Shown: positions 14,690-24,186, numbered from the stretch's first letter. The stretch is 25,283 bases of DNA from WHTB01 sp050699035 (GCA_050699035.1 JBOHDE010000026.1:1-25283); one strand, 5' to 3'. Notes: generated by a model from the sequence alone, not told the origin. A program made the numbers and translations.

Positions 14690-16468
14690 TTGGCGAGTGA
14701 CCGCCGTGCCGCAGGCCTCATCGGCGTGCTCGTACAGCTCCGTGAGGCGTTGGTCGCCACCCGGATCCCGTTGGAAGGGGTCGCGGCCGACCACGCGCGT
14801 ACGACTCTGCGCGAGATGATCGATCAGCTGGAGGACTACGTCCTTCCCCGGCTGATCCAGTTCGACGCGCCCCTCCTCGCGGTGATCGGCGGCTCGACCG
14901 GCGCCGGCAAGTCGACGCTCACCAACTCGCTGATCGGCGAACGGGTCACCGAGCCCGGCGTCTTGCGGCCGACCACCCGGTCCCCGGTGCTGGTGCACAA
15001 CCCGGTCGACGCGAAGTGGTTCGACAAGTCGAGGATCCTGCCCGACATGGCCCGCAGTTCGGGCGCGTCCACCGATGGCCGGACCCTGCAGCTGGTCCCC
15101 ACCGAGCGGTTGGCACCAGGGCTGGCCATCCTTGACGCACCGGACATCGACTCGGTCGACCAAGAGAACCGGGTCCTCGCCGCTCAGCTGCTGTCTGCCG
15201 CCGACCTGTGGCTGTTCGTCACGTCGGCCGCCCGCTACGCCGACCAGGTTCCCTGGGAGTTCCTCAAGACCGCCGGCGAGCGGAGCACCGCGGTGGCGAT
15301 CGTCCTCGACCGCACCGCCGCCGACTCGGTGCGCGAGGTCAGCTCGCACCTAGCCCGGATGCTCTCGACCCGCGGGCTCGGCGACTCACCGCTGTTCACG
15401 GTGCCCGAGACCATCGTCGACGAGGACGGTCTGCTGCCCGCGGATGCGGTCAAGCCGATCCGCGACTGGCTCGACACGCTCGCCGCCGACGCGGATGCCC
15501 GCCAGGCCGTGGTCAAACAGACTCTGGACGGCGCGATCAAGTCACTCGGTCACCGCACTCGTGACGTCGCGGACGAGGCGCGTGCTCAGGCCCAGGTGGT
15601 CATCCAGCTCCGAGCCGACGCCGACCATGCGTACGACCAGGCGATCGCGGCGGTCGAGAAGGCCACCCAGGACGGCACGCTGCTCCGCGGCGAGGTGCTG
15701 GCGCGATGGCAGGAGTTCGTCGGCACGGGCGAGCTGCTCAAGTCGCTCGAGGACCGGATCAGCCGGCTGCGCGACCGGCTGGTGGGCGCGGTCAAGGGCA
15801 CGCCGCCGACCGCGCAGCAGGTCACCGTCGCCGTCGAGTCCGGCCTGGAGACGTTGCTCACCGAGCACGCCGAGTCCGCCGCTGAGGACGCCGAGGCTGC
15901 CTGGCGGTCGTCCGACGCCGGCCGGTTCCTGCTCAAGAGCAGCGAGACCGACCTCAGCCGCGCTTCCCGGGAGTTCCGCGGTCGCGCCGAGCGCACCGTG
16001 CGCGACTGGCAGGCGGGCGTCATCGACCTGGTTCGCGAGGAAGGCGCCGACAAGCGGTCCAAGGCGCGCGTCATGGCGTACGGCGTCAACGGCCTCAGCG
16101 TGGCCCTGATGGTGGTCGTGTTCGTCCATACGGCCGGCCTCACCGGCGCCGAGGCGGGCATCGCGGGCGGCAGCGCCGTACTCGGTCAGAAGCTGCTGGA
16201 GGCGGTCTTCGGCGACCAGGCCGTGCGTCGGCTCGCCGAGCGGGCGCGCGCCGACCTGGCCACCCGCGTGGAGGAGCTGTTCTCCGCCGAGCGGGCCCGC
16301 TACCACGTCGTCGTCGACGCGACCGGTGCCTCCGAAGAGCTGCCGCGCCGCCTCCGGGGTCTCGCCGTCGAGGTCGAGGAAGCCCGCCTGGACGACGGCA
16401 TCATCGAGTCTGCTTTGAGCATTGCCGACGAGGGCCATCGAGAACAGACAGGGGAAGCACGGCTGTGA
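14690..16468 (+). CDS. Dynamin-like GTPase, first of a pair (DynA-like)
   Basis: A 592-aa large GTPase. The P-loop is GGSTGAGKST (67-76). The G3 region reads DAPDIDSVD and the likely G4 region LDRTAADS. A long coiled-coil helical middle follows (about 270-450), then a hydrophobic segment (VALMVVVFVHTAGL, about 470-500) and another helical region. This order of GTPase, helical stalk, membrane segment and helix is that of bacterial dynamin-like proteins. It is followed with a GTGA overlap by a second such GTPase, like the Streptomyces DynA/DynB pair that stabilises FtsZ rings during sporulation septation. That equivalence is inferred from architecture and gene order. The TTG at 14690 is preceded by GAAAGG. 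A possible promoter lies in the 79-bp gap after prsW. Confidence 0.85.
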   Translation: MASDRRAAGLIGVLVQLREALVATRIPLEGVAADHARTTLREMIDQLEDYVLPRLIQFDAPLLAVIGGSTGAGKSTLTNSLIGERVTEPGVLRPTTRSPVLVHNPVDAKWFDKSRILPDMARSSGASTDGRTLQLVPTERLAPGLAILDAPDIDSVDQENRVLAAQLLSAADLWLFVTSAARYADQVPWEFLKTAGERSTAVAIVLDRTAADSVREVSSHLARMLSTRGLGDSPLFTVPETIVDEDGLLPADAVKPIRDWLDTLAADADARQAVVKQTLDGAIKSLGHRTRDVADEARAQAQVVIQLRADADHAYDQAIAAVEKATQDGTLLRGEVLARWQEFVGTGELLKSLEDRISRLRDRLVGAVKGTPPTAQQVTVAVESGLETLLTEHAESAAEDAEAAWRSSDAGRFLLKSSETDLSRASREFRGRAERTVRDWQAGVIDLVREEGADKRSKARVMAYGVNGLSVALMVVVFVHTAGLTGAEAGIAGGSAVLGQKLLEAVFGDQAVRRLAERARADLATRVEELFSAERARYHVVVDATGASEELPRRLRGLAVEVEEARLDDGIIESALSIADEGHREQTGEARL

Positions 16469-18120
16469 GTGCGATCGTCGAAGGCGTCAAGCAGGCGCTG
16501 GGCCGCAACGTGGACGCCAAGTCCAAGGTCGAAGGGCTCGGCCGTGCCGTGACGGCCGCCCGCGGCCGACTCGAAGACGACCTGGTCGCCGAGGCCCAGC
16601 AGGTCGTCGACCTCGCCGGCGAGCGGCTGACGCTGTCCGCCGAGCACACCGTGGTCGCGCTCGCCGGGGCCACCGGGTCGGGCAAGTCGTCGCTGTTCAA
16701 CGTGCTCACCGGGCTCGACCTGGCCGCGATCGGCGTGCGCCGGCCGACCACGTCGTGGGCGCTGTCGTGCTCGTTCGGCGGCGAGGGGTCGACCGAGCTG
16801 CTCGACTGGCTCGGCATCCCGCGCCGCCACCAGGTCAGCAGGGACAGCATGCTGGACCGCAGCGAGACCGACGTGGCGATGCAGGGCCTGGTGCTGCTGG
16901 ACTGCCCCGACCATGACTCGACCGAGGTCTCGCACCACATCGAGGTCGACCGCCTGGTCGATCGGGCCGACCTGCTGGTCTGGGTGCTCGACCCGCAGAA
17001 GTACGCCGACGCGGCGATCCACGACCGGTACCTGCGGCCGCTGGCCACCCACGCCGAGATCATGCTGGTCGTGCTCAACCACCTCGACGAGGTGCCGCAG
17101 GCCGGACGCCAGGCGATCTTCGCCGACGTCGACCGGCTGCTGGAAGAAGACGGCCTGAGCTCGGTGACCGTGGTCGCAACGTCGACGAAGACCGGCGAGG
17201 GCATCGACGACCTGCGCAACGAGCTGGTCAAGCGGGTCAAGTCCAAGAAGGCGTCGAACACCCGCCGGGTCGCCGACATCGAGCAGGTCGCGACCCGGAT
17301 GCACGAGCAGACCGGCGACGCCCAGCCCGGCGACGTGGCGCGGACGTCACGCCAGGAGCTGATCGACGCGTTCGGCGATGCGGCCGGGGTCCCGCTGGTG
17401 GTCGACGCCGTGCATCAGGCGACGTCGGTGCGTGCCCAGCGGGCGACCGGGTGGCCGGTGACGGCGTGGCTGTCTCGGTTCCGTCCCGATCCGCTGAAGC
17501 GGCTGCACCTCGACCTCGGCGCGTCGGGCCGGCAGCTCACCGGCGCCGCCCGAGCATCCATCCCGAAGGCCAACGAGGTGCAGCGCGCCCGCGTCGACCA
17601 GACCGTACGCGAGGTCGTGGAGCGGGCGTCCGAAGGGCTGCCGCGTCCGTGGGCCGCCTCGGTGCGACGCGGCTCGGTCTCCCGGTTCGACGACGTCGGC
17701 GACGCCCTCGACAAGGCCGTGGTCACGACCGACTTCGGTGTCAGCCGGGCCCCGATCTGGTCGCGGGCGGTCCAGGCTCTGCAGTGGCTTATCTTCCTCG
17801 GCGTGGTGGCCGGTGCGCTGTGGCTGCTGGCGCTGTTCGGGTTCACGTACCTGCGGCTGCCCGAGCCGCCGACGCCGGAGGTCCGCGGCTTCGCCGTACC
17901 CACGGTGCTGGTGGTCGGCGGAGTCGTGGTCGGAGTGGTCGTGGCGGTGCTGTGTCGCGGGCTGGCGGCGTGGTTCGCGCGACGGAAGGCGGCGGCCGTC
18001 GAGCGGCGGCTGCGCAACGGCATCGCCGACGTGGTCGACGAGCTGGTGATCGCTCCGATCGAGTCCGAGCTCACCGCCTACCGGACCGCGCGCGACGGTC
18101 TGGCCCTCGCCCGCCGCTGA
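16465..18120 (+). CDS. Dynamin-like GTPase, second of a pair (DynB/YfjP-like)
   Basis: A 551-aa GTPase starting at a GTG that overlaps the stop of the first GTPase (GTGA), so translation is coupled. The P-loop is GATGSGKSS (68-76), G3 is DCPDHDS, G4 is LNHLDEV with N-x-x-D, and a G5-like ATSTKTGEG follows. After a helical region come two TM helices (LIFLGVVAGALWLLALFGF; VLVVGGVVVGVVVAVLC), with a basic stretch after the second (FARRKAAAVERRLR). The pair probably forms a hetero-oligomer at the division septum or inner membrane, by analogy with Streptomyces DynAB. The stop codon is followed 15 nt later by the first of two large palindromes. Confidence 0.85.
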   Translation: MSAIVEGVKQALGRNVDAKSKVEGLGRAVTAARGRLEDDLVAEAQQVVDLAGERLTLSAEHTVVALAGATGSGKSSLFNVLTGLDLAAIGVRRPTTSWALSCSFGGEGSTELLDWLGIPRRHQVSRDSMLDRSETDVAMQGLVLLDCPDHDSTEVSHHIEVDRLVDRADLLVWVLDPQKYADAAIHDRYLRPLATHAEIMLVVLNHLDEVPQAGRQAIFADVDRLLEEDGLSSVTVVATSTKTGEGIDDLRNELVKRVKSKKASNTRRVADIEQVATRMHEQTGDAQPGDVARTSRQELIDAFGDAAGVPLVVDAVHQATSVRAQRATGWPVTAWLSRFRPDPLKRLHLDLGASGRQLTGAARASIPKANEVQRARVDQTVREVVERASEGLPRPWAASVRRGSVSRFDDVGDALDKAVVTTDFGVSRAPIWSRAVQALQWLIFLGVVAGALWLLALFGFTYLRLPEPPTPEVRGFAVPTVLVVGGVVVGVVVAVLCRGLAAWFARRKAAAVERRLRNGIADVVDELVIAPIESELTAYRTARDGLALARR

Positions 18121-18134
18121 CCGCTGATGGTGTA

Positions 18135-18160
18135 GAAGATTGCCCAATTGGGCAATCTTC
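18135..18160. repeat. Perfect 26-bp palindrome, copy 1
   Basis: Arms GAAGATTGCCCAA and its exact complement meet with no spacer. The shared core is TTGCCCAATTGGGCAA. It lies 15 nt after the second GTPase gene and is A/T-rich for this genome. As RNA it would be an 11-bp hairpin with an AATT loop and no U-run. It could therefore be a terminator, an operator or a dispersed palindromic repeat. Confidence 0.8.
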
Positions 18161-18191
18161 GACCTCGAACCGGCGTGGACCGGGTCGAATT

Positions 18192-18207
18192 TTGCCCAAT
18201 TGGGCAA
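18192..18207. repeat. Perfect 16-bp palindrome, copy 2
   Basis: The same 16-bp core TTGCCCAATTGGGCAA occurs again, centred exactly 52 bp from copy 1, about five helical turns. The right flank (TCTTTGAC) nearly repeats that of copy 1 (TCTTCGAC). The flanks facing each other, TCGACC and GGTCGA, are also complementary. The arrangement suggests paired protein sites upstream of the ROK gene or a repeat element. Confidence 0.75.
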
Positions 18208-18301
18208 TCTTTGACGGCAGGTGCTGGCCGGAAGGCGGTCCCCGCCGGTCGGCGCTCGGTCACCCCACAGCCCGGTCGCCCACACATCGGTCCGGCGGAT
18301 C

Positions 18302-18326
18302 ACTTTGGCTCCGTACGTGCCAAAGT
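18302..18326. promoter_or_regulatory. Putative ROK operator
   Basis: An inverted repeat of 8-bp arms ACTTTGGC/GCCAAAGT with a 9-bp spacer lies 50 bp ahead of the ROK regulator start. Arm length and position suit an autoregulatory operator for that repressor. Binding is inferred. Confidence 0.45.
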
Positions 18327-18376
18327 CCGGGGACATCGGTTTGGTGACGGACCGAGGTGGCTGGTTCACTGACCCG

Positions 18377-19621
18377 ATGACAGCGTCTCGCGCGACCACG
18401 AAGGGGCGGCGCAGCGTCAGCCCACGAGTGGCCGGCGCCGCCGTCCGTCGTACTCCCGCGGCACCAGCATCGGCCGGCGAGGTGTTCCGGCTGATCCGCG
18501 AGGAGCGAGCCACGACCCGCAGCGAGGTCGGCCGGCAGACCGGGCTCTCGCGGTCGGCCGTGGTGGCCCGGCTGATGGCCCTGGTCGAGCATGGGCTCGT
18601 GGTCGAGACCGGCGACGGCCCGTCCACGGGCGGGCGGCCGCCGACCCGGCTGCGCTTCAACGCCGGCGGCGGAGTGGTGCTGGCCGCGGCCATCGGCCGC
18701 AGCCGCACCCAGCTCGCCGTCTGTGACCTGGCGGGCGAGCCACTGCTCGAGCGCGACTACGACCGCGATGTCAGTGTCGGCCCGGACACCGTGATGGCCC
18801 AGCTGACCGAGCAGCTGCACGAGATGCTCGAGGAGTCCGCGCACGAGGTGAGCGCAGTACGCGGAGTCGGCATCAGCATCCCCGGCACCGTGGACGTGGC
18901 CCGCGGCTGCAGCCTGAGCTCGCCGGTGATGAACGGCTGGGACGGCGTGCCGCTCGCGCCGTACCTCAGCGGCACGGTCGACGCGCCGATCCACGTCGAC
19001 AACGACGTCAACGTGATGGTGCTGTCGGAGCGGCGCGGACATCTGCGTACGTTCTCCGACGTGCTGCTGGTCAAGGCGTCGACGGGCATCGGTGCCGGGC
19101 TGGTGGCCGGCGGGATCCTGCTGCGCGGAGGGCTCGGGGCGGCGGGGGAGATCGGGCACACCCGGATCCCCGACGCCGGTGGCGTGCCGTGCCGCTGCGG
19201 CCAGGTCAACTGCGCCGAGGCGGTGGCCGCGGGCTGGGCGCTGGTGCGCACGATGCAGCAGGAGGGCCGGCCGGTCAGCCACATCCGCGAGCTGGTCGAC
19301 CTGGCGGTGGCGGGCGACGCCGACGCGGTCCGGCTGATCCGCGAGGCCGGACGCCGGCTCGGTGAGGTGCTGGCCGGCGCCGTCAACCTGCTCAACCCGC
19401 AGGCACTCGTCATCGGCGGCGACATGGCACTCGCGTACGACCCGCTGGTGGCCGGGCTGCGCGAGACGATCTATGCCCACTCGACCGCCCTGTCGACTCG
19501 CGACCTGCAGATCGTGCCGGCCACCTGGGGCCAGCGGTCCGGCGTCATCGGGTGCTCGGCGATGGTGCTCGACGAGGTGCTGTCGCCACCCGCCGTGGAT
19601 GCGGCGCTGGCCGGGCACTGA
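18377..19621 (+). CDS. ROK-family transcriptional regulator
   Basis: A 414-aa sugar-responsive repressor type. The N-terminal winged helix-turn-helix (about 33-80; RSEVGRQTGLSRSAVVARLMALVEHGLV) is followed by a ROK domain. This has GISIPGTVD, VDNDVNVM, STGIGAGLVAGG, GEIGHTRIP and the ROK zinc motif CRCGQVNC (272-279). ROK repressors bind sugars or sugar phosphates and control sugar uptake or catabolism. No sugar gene is adjacent, so its target is elsewhere or is itself. Several in-frame starts exist upstream. The ATG at 18377 is preferred because the family's HTH begins soon after, although its ribosome site is weak. The operator-like inverted repeat at 18302-18326 and the palindromes at 18135-18207 lie upstream. 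Confidence 0.9.
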   Translation: MTASRATTKGRRSVSPRVAGAAVRRTPAAPASAGEVFRLIREERATTRSEVGRQTGLSRSAVVARLMALVEHGLVVETGDGPSTGGRPPTRLRFNAGGGVVLAAAIGRSRTQLAVCDLAGEPLLERDYDRDVSVGPDTVMAQLTEQLHEMLEESAHEVSAVRGVGISIPGTVDVARGCSLSSPVMNGWDGVPLAPYLSGTVDAPIHVDNDVNVMVLSERRGHLRTFSDVLLVKASTGIGAGLVAGGILLRGGLGAAGEIGHTRIPDAGGVPCRCGQVNCAEAVAAGWALVRTMQQEGRPVSHIRELVDLAVAGDADAVRLIREAGRRLGEVLAGAVNLLNPQALVIGGDMALAYDPLVAGLRETIYAHSTALSTRDLQIVPATWGQRSGVIGCSAMVLDEVLSPPAVDAALAGH

Positions 19622-19630
19622 GCCCGGTTT

Positions 19631-19667
19631 TTGCCCACAGGGCTGGGTTTCCGGACCGTTGTCCACA
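19631..19667 (+). promoter_or_regulatory. Two DnaA-box-like nonamers
   Basis: TTGTCCACA (19659-19667) matches the form of DnaA box preferred in G/C-rich actinobacteria. A one-mismatch copy, TTGCCCACA, lies 28 bp upstream (19631-19639). They are in the 123-bp gap before the SSB paralogue, so DnaA could influence that gene. Two boxes are too few to be an origin. Confidence 0.35.
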
Positions 19668-19744
19668 GCCGTCGACTGCCGTGGTGACGCGGGCCTGCTC
19701 GTGCGGCACCGTCGTACCCATCAACCTGACGACGGGAGACAGCA

Positions 19745-20254
19745 GTGAGTGAAGTGCAGGTGATCCTCTACGGGTACGTCGGCAACGAGGTCGACTTCAA
19801 GCAGACCCAGCGCGGAGACGTAGCGACGTTCCGGGTCGGCACGACGCCGCGGATGCGGGACGGGCGAGGCGGCTACCGCGACGGCGAGACGGTCTGGACG
19901 ACGGTGACGGCATGGCGCACTCTCGCCCAGAACGTGTCCTCCTCGGTCAGCGTCGGCGACCCGGTGGTGGTGATCGGCAAGACCCGGATGAAACGCTGGA
20001 CCAACGACAAGGGTGAGCCCCGCGAGCGACAGCATGTCGAGGCGACGACGGTCTGCCACGACCTCGCGAAGGGGACGAGCGTGTTCCGGAAGACGCCCCG
20101 GGCGACACCGCCGGCCGACGACGACGCGGTCAACGAGATCCTCGAGCAGGTGGAGCAGGGCCCGATCTCGGTCGACCCGTCGACCGGCGAGGCGCTCTAC
20201 CCGGAGTCACCGAAGGAGGTGGCGCCGGCCGACGAGGCGCACCGGGCGGCCTGA
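19745..20254 (+). CDS. Single-stranded DNA-binding protein paralogue (SSBb type)
   Basis: A 169-aa protein. Residues 1-110 form the SSB OB fold (VILYGYVGNEVDFKQTQRGDVATFRVGTT, WTTVTAWRTLAQNVSSSVSVGDPVVVIGK). The C-terminal tail is short and acidic but lacks the DDDIPF-like tip that recruits partner proteins in the main SSB. It is therefore probably the second actinobacterial SSB, used in specialised repair, recombination or stress settings. Position supports this: it lies directly upstream of ettA on the same strand, as I recall for Rv2478c-Rv2477c in Mycobacterium tuberculosis. The GTG at 19745 has GGGAG six bases upstream. Confidence 0.88.
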   Translation: MSEVQVILYGYVGNEVDFKQTQRGDVATFRVGTTPRMRDGRGGYRDGETVWTTVTAWRTLAQNVSSSVSVGDPVVVIGKTRMKRWTNDKGEPRERQHVEATTVCHDLAKGTSVFRKTPRATPPADDDAVNEILEQVEQGPISVDPSTGEALYPESPKEVAPADEAHRAA

Positions 20255-20322
20255 GGTGTGCCCGAGGGTTTCCTGAGATCTGCCCACGGGTTGTCGGGTG
20301 GCGGTGTGACGGGTTGGCTCGA

Positions 20323-20353
20323 TTGGGGAATCACGCCCCCTTCGCCGTAGGCT
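20323..20353 (+). promoter_or_regulatory. Putative ettA promoter (leaderless)
   Basis: TTGGGG (20323-20328) and TAGGCT (20348-20353) are 19 bp apart. The -10-like hexamer ends 7 nt before the ettA ATG, so the message would start at the initiation codon. No Shine-Dalgarno is present. Confidence 0.45.
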
Positions 20354-20360
20354 CGCCGGC

Positions 20361-22029
<1,669 letters not shown>

Positions 22030-22043
<14 letters not shown>

Positions 22044-22650
22044 GGCTGCCGGCCGGCCAGACGACCTGGTCGAGGAACCCCTCGACGGCGGCCAGCACGT
22101 CGCCGAGCACCTCCACCGATCGCCGCAGCGGGCCTGGGACGTACATCCCATGGTCCGCGTCGACGACCTCGAGGACGTGCGGGCTGAGCTCGCGGGCGAG
22201 CGGGCCGTCCCACATCGGGTCGGCCGTGCCACCGACCAGCAGCAAGGGCGCGGTCGCCCGCCGCAGACCCTCGACCACCCACGAGTCGTCGAGCACTGGC
22301 GTCAGCCACACCGCGGGGCAGGACTGGTCGGCGGCGAGCGGCGCCGCGTACGTGCCGAGTGACTTGGCCACGATCAGCGGTCGCCCGGACGCGACGTCGA
22401 GGGCGGCGATGACCGGCGCGACCTGGTCGCACACCCATCGGCCGCGGCGCCGAGGGTCGAGGTCGCGTGGGTCCCCTGGGCTGGTCCAGCTGAACCGCGT
22501 GACATCGGCACCGCGCGCCTCGGCGGCGTCGCCGCCGAACATCAGCAGCGGCGTGTACGGGCCGCCGACGCCACCGGGCACGACCAGTGCGGGGGTCAGC
22601 GCCCGGCCCTGCCGGTCCGGGGGGTCGGGGCGGCAGTGCCGAGCGGCCAC
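22030..22650 (-). CDS. Small alpha/beta-hydrolase
   Basis: A short serine-hydrolase-fold protein of about 190-206 aa. It opens with ALVVPGGVGGPYTPLLMF. The nucleophile elbow is VAKSLGTYAAP (Ser in KSLG), the acid is in LVGGTADPMWDG and the histidine is in DADHGMY. These give a complete Ser-Asp-His set. No substrate can be assigned. The start is unclear. GTG 22650, used here, overlaps the upstream marR gene by 55 nt. Family length favours initiation just before TPALVV, where a CTG (22599) overlaps the marR stop as CTGA. Either way it is co-transcribed with the MarR regulator. Confidence 0.75.
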
Positions 22651-23117
22651 GCCTTGCCGTCCCCGAGGGCGTCGGCCACGGCCTTGAAGGCTCGCCCCAC
22701 CGCCTCGAGGTCGTCCGGGTCGACCGCGTCGACGAGGTACTGGCGGACGCCCTCGACATGCGTCGGCGCGGCGTCCTTGAGCCGTTTCCACCCGGCCTCG
22801 GTGAGCTCGGCGTACACGCCGCGACGATCGGTGTCGGCCGAGCAGCGGGTGACCAGCCCCTCGGCCTCCATCCGCGTGACGGTATGCGTCAGCCTGCTCC
22901 GGGAGTGGTTGAGCGAGTCGGCGAGCTCGGCCATCCGCATCCGGCGGTCGGCGGTCTCCGACAGTCGCACCATGATCTCGTACTCGGGTAGCGAGAGGTT
23001 GTGCTGCACGCTCAGGTCGCGGTCGAGCTGCGCCATCAGCTGCGTGGTGCCGAGCAGGTACGCGCGCCAGGCTCGCTGCTGCGGTGTGCTCAGCCACCTG
23101 GTCTTCGAGGTCGCCAT
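22596..23117 (-). CDS. MarR-family transcriptional regulator
   Basis: A 173-aa winged-helix repressor. The N-terminal dimerisation helices are followed by LSLPEYEIMVRLSE, the recognition helix region MRMAELADSLNHSRSRLTHTVTRMEAEGLV and the wing RCSADTDRRGVYAELTEAG. A C-terminal helix and a proline-rich tail end the protein. The ATG at 23117 is 6 nt after TATGGT (a -10-like hexamer on the minus strand), suggesting a leaderless message. A longer in-frame extension upstream has no similarity. It is divergent from the YceI gene, and two identical-type palindromic sites lie between them, so it probably represses that gene and itself. The small hydrolase follows in the same operon. Confidence 0.92.
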   Translation of the reverse strand: MATSKTRWLSTPQQRAWRAYLLGTTQLMAQLDRDLSVQHNLSLPEYEIMVRLSETADRRMRMAELADSLNHSRSRLTHTVTRMEAEGLVTRCSADTDRRGVYAELTEAGWKRLKDAAPTHVEGVRQYLVDAVDPDDLEAVGRAFKAVADALGDGKAWPLGTAAPTPRTGRAGR

Positions 23118-23146
23118 GAGATCACCATAGGCGACCCGGGGAATAA

Positions 23147-23176
23147 TTGACTCTTCAATGACGTTCGAGGTAGCGT
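23147..23176 (+). promoter_or_regulatory. Promoter of the YceI gene with overlapping MarR site 1
   Basis: TTGACT (23147-23152) and TAGCGT (23171-23176) are 18 bp apart, a good SigA-type promoter. The -35 hexamer is the left half of a TTGA-N4-TCAA palindrome (23147-23158). A repressor bound there would block RNA polymerase. Confidence 0.6.
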
Positions 23177-23186
23177 ACCAAACAAG

Positions 23187-23198
23187 TTGAAGGCTCAA
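23187..23198. promoter_or_regulatory. MarR site 2
   Basis: A second TTGA-N4-TCAA palindrome (spacer AGGC) is centred 40 bp from site 1, near four helical turns. It lies downstream of the -10 of the YceI promoter and upstream of its ribosome site. Its similarity to site 1 supports recognition by one dimeric regulator, most likely the adjacent MarR protein. Confidence 0.5.
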
Positions 23199-23230
23199 AT
23201 AAAGTCCCAACCCAAGAAGGAGTACCTCGC

Positions 23231-23785
23231 ATGACTCCCCCCGAGACCACCACGCAGATCCCCGCCGGCACCTGGGCCCTGGACCCCGCCCATACCGAGG
23301 TCGGCTTCACCGTCCGCCACATCATGAGCAAGGTGCGCGGCCACTTCACCGACTTCGAGGGCAGCATCGTCACCGGCGAGACCCTCGCCGACAGCAGCGC
23401 CTCGGCCGAGATCAAGCTCGGCTCCATCGACACCCGCAACGACCAGCGTGACGACCACATCCGCTCCGGCGACTTCTTCGACGCCGAGCAGAACGTCAGC
23501 ATGACGTTCGCCACCACCGCGGTGAAGGACAACGGCGGCGGTGAGCTGGTCGTCACTGGCGACCTCACCATCAAGGGCGTCACCAAGCCCGTCGACCTCG
23601 ACGTCGAGGTCCTCGGCGTCGAGAAGGACCCGTGGGGCAACCTCCGGATCGGGGTCGAGGCGGCCGGCCAGCTCAGCCGCAAGGACTTCGGCATCGACTT
23701 CAACATCCCGCTCGAGGGCGACAAGGTGATGATCGGCGACAAGGTGTCGCTCGTCATCGCGGCCGAGGCCGTGCTCCAGGCCTGA
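23231..23785 (+). CDS. YceI-family protein
   Basis: A 184-aa lipocalin-like beta-barrel protein. The family signature WALDPAHTEVGFTVRHIMSKVRG is at residues 16-38, followed by DFEGSIV, DDHIRSGDFFDAE and the C-terminal RKDFGIDFNIPLEGDKVMIGD. YceI-family barrels bind polyisoprenoids or other amphiphiles. No signal peptide is visible, so this copy is probably cytosolic. The ATG at 23231 has AAGGAG eight bases upstream. Transcription is likely from the TTGACT/TAGCGT promoter under MarR control. A 15-bp stem-loop terminator follows. Confidence 0.93.
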   Translation: MTPPETTTQIPAGTWALDPAHTEVGFTVRHIMSKVRGHFTDFEGSIVTGETLADSSASAEIKLGSIDTRNDQRDDHIRSGDFFDAEQNVSMTFATTAVKDNGGGELVVTGDLTIKGVTKPVDLDVEVLGVEKDPWGNLRIGVEAAGQLSRKDFGIDFNIPLEGDKVMIGDKVSLVIAAEAVLQA

Positions 23786-23831
23786 CCGCCCTCCTCGCCC
23801 CGCCGACCTGACAACCCCCAGGTCCGGACGC

Positions 23832-23875
23832 CAACCGCCGGCCGCGACACCATTCGGTGCCGCGGCCGGCGGTTG
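23832..23875 (+). terminator. Stem-loop after the YceI gene
   Basis: A perfect 15-bp G/C-rich stem (23832-23846 with 23861-23875) is capped by an inner CACC/GGTG stem, 46 nt after the stop codon. No strong T-run follows. Its right arm is the first part of the direct repeat described at 23861-23937. Confidence 0.65.
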
Positions 23876-23937
23876 TGCTCATACCCGTCGTTGACGACGG
23901 CCCGGGGCCACAGCAACTGAGAGTTACCGACGCCCTG
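23861..23937 (+). repeat. 77-bp direct repeat, copy 1
   Basis: Matches 24441-24517 at a constant offset of 580 bp with five mismatches. It contains a small hairpin (CCGTCG/CGACGG, 23885-23900) and one copy of the GCAACTGAGAGTTACC motif (23913-23928). Confidence 0.9.
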
Positions 23938-23986
23938 GGGCGTGCGTAGGTCTCCGTTGCTCGGCGCGGCCACGGCCCGTTTGCGC

Positions 23987-24044
23987 GCACGTGTTCCCAG
24001 ATTGCATGGGTTTCGGCCCGGTCGCTGTATCCGGGAACACGTGC
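23987..24044. repeat. Inverted repeat with 16-bp arms
   Basis: GCACGTGTTCCCAGAT (23987-24002) pairs with 24029-24044 with one mismatch across a 26-nt loop. Each arm contains CACGTG. Confidence 0.75.
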
Positions 24045-24160
24045 TCCCGGAATGCACGAGTGGTCGGTCCGCTCGCCGGTCGCCACGCCGCCGGGATGTT
24101 TGGGGAAGTTCGTCAGGCCTCTGACCTGGACAGGTTTTCCCGAACACGGCTGACCTGGCC

Positions 24161-24172
24161 GGTGGCGCCACC
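24161..24172. repeat. Perfect 12-bp palindrome
   Basis: GGTGGCGCCACC is perfectly self-complementary. It lies 15 bp before the next copy of the GCAACTGAG motif (24187). Confidence 0.5.
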
Positions 24173-24186
24173 ACGTCGCCTGGCGG

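Noticed and set aside
19622..19744. Replication origin suggested by DnaA-box-like motifs.
   Set aside because: Only two motifs, no A/T-rich unwinding element and no dnaA/dnaN neighbours.
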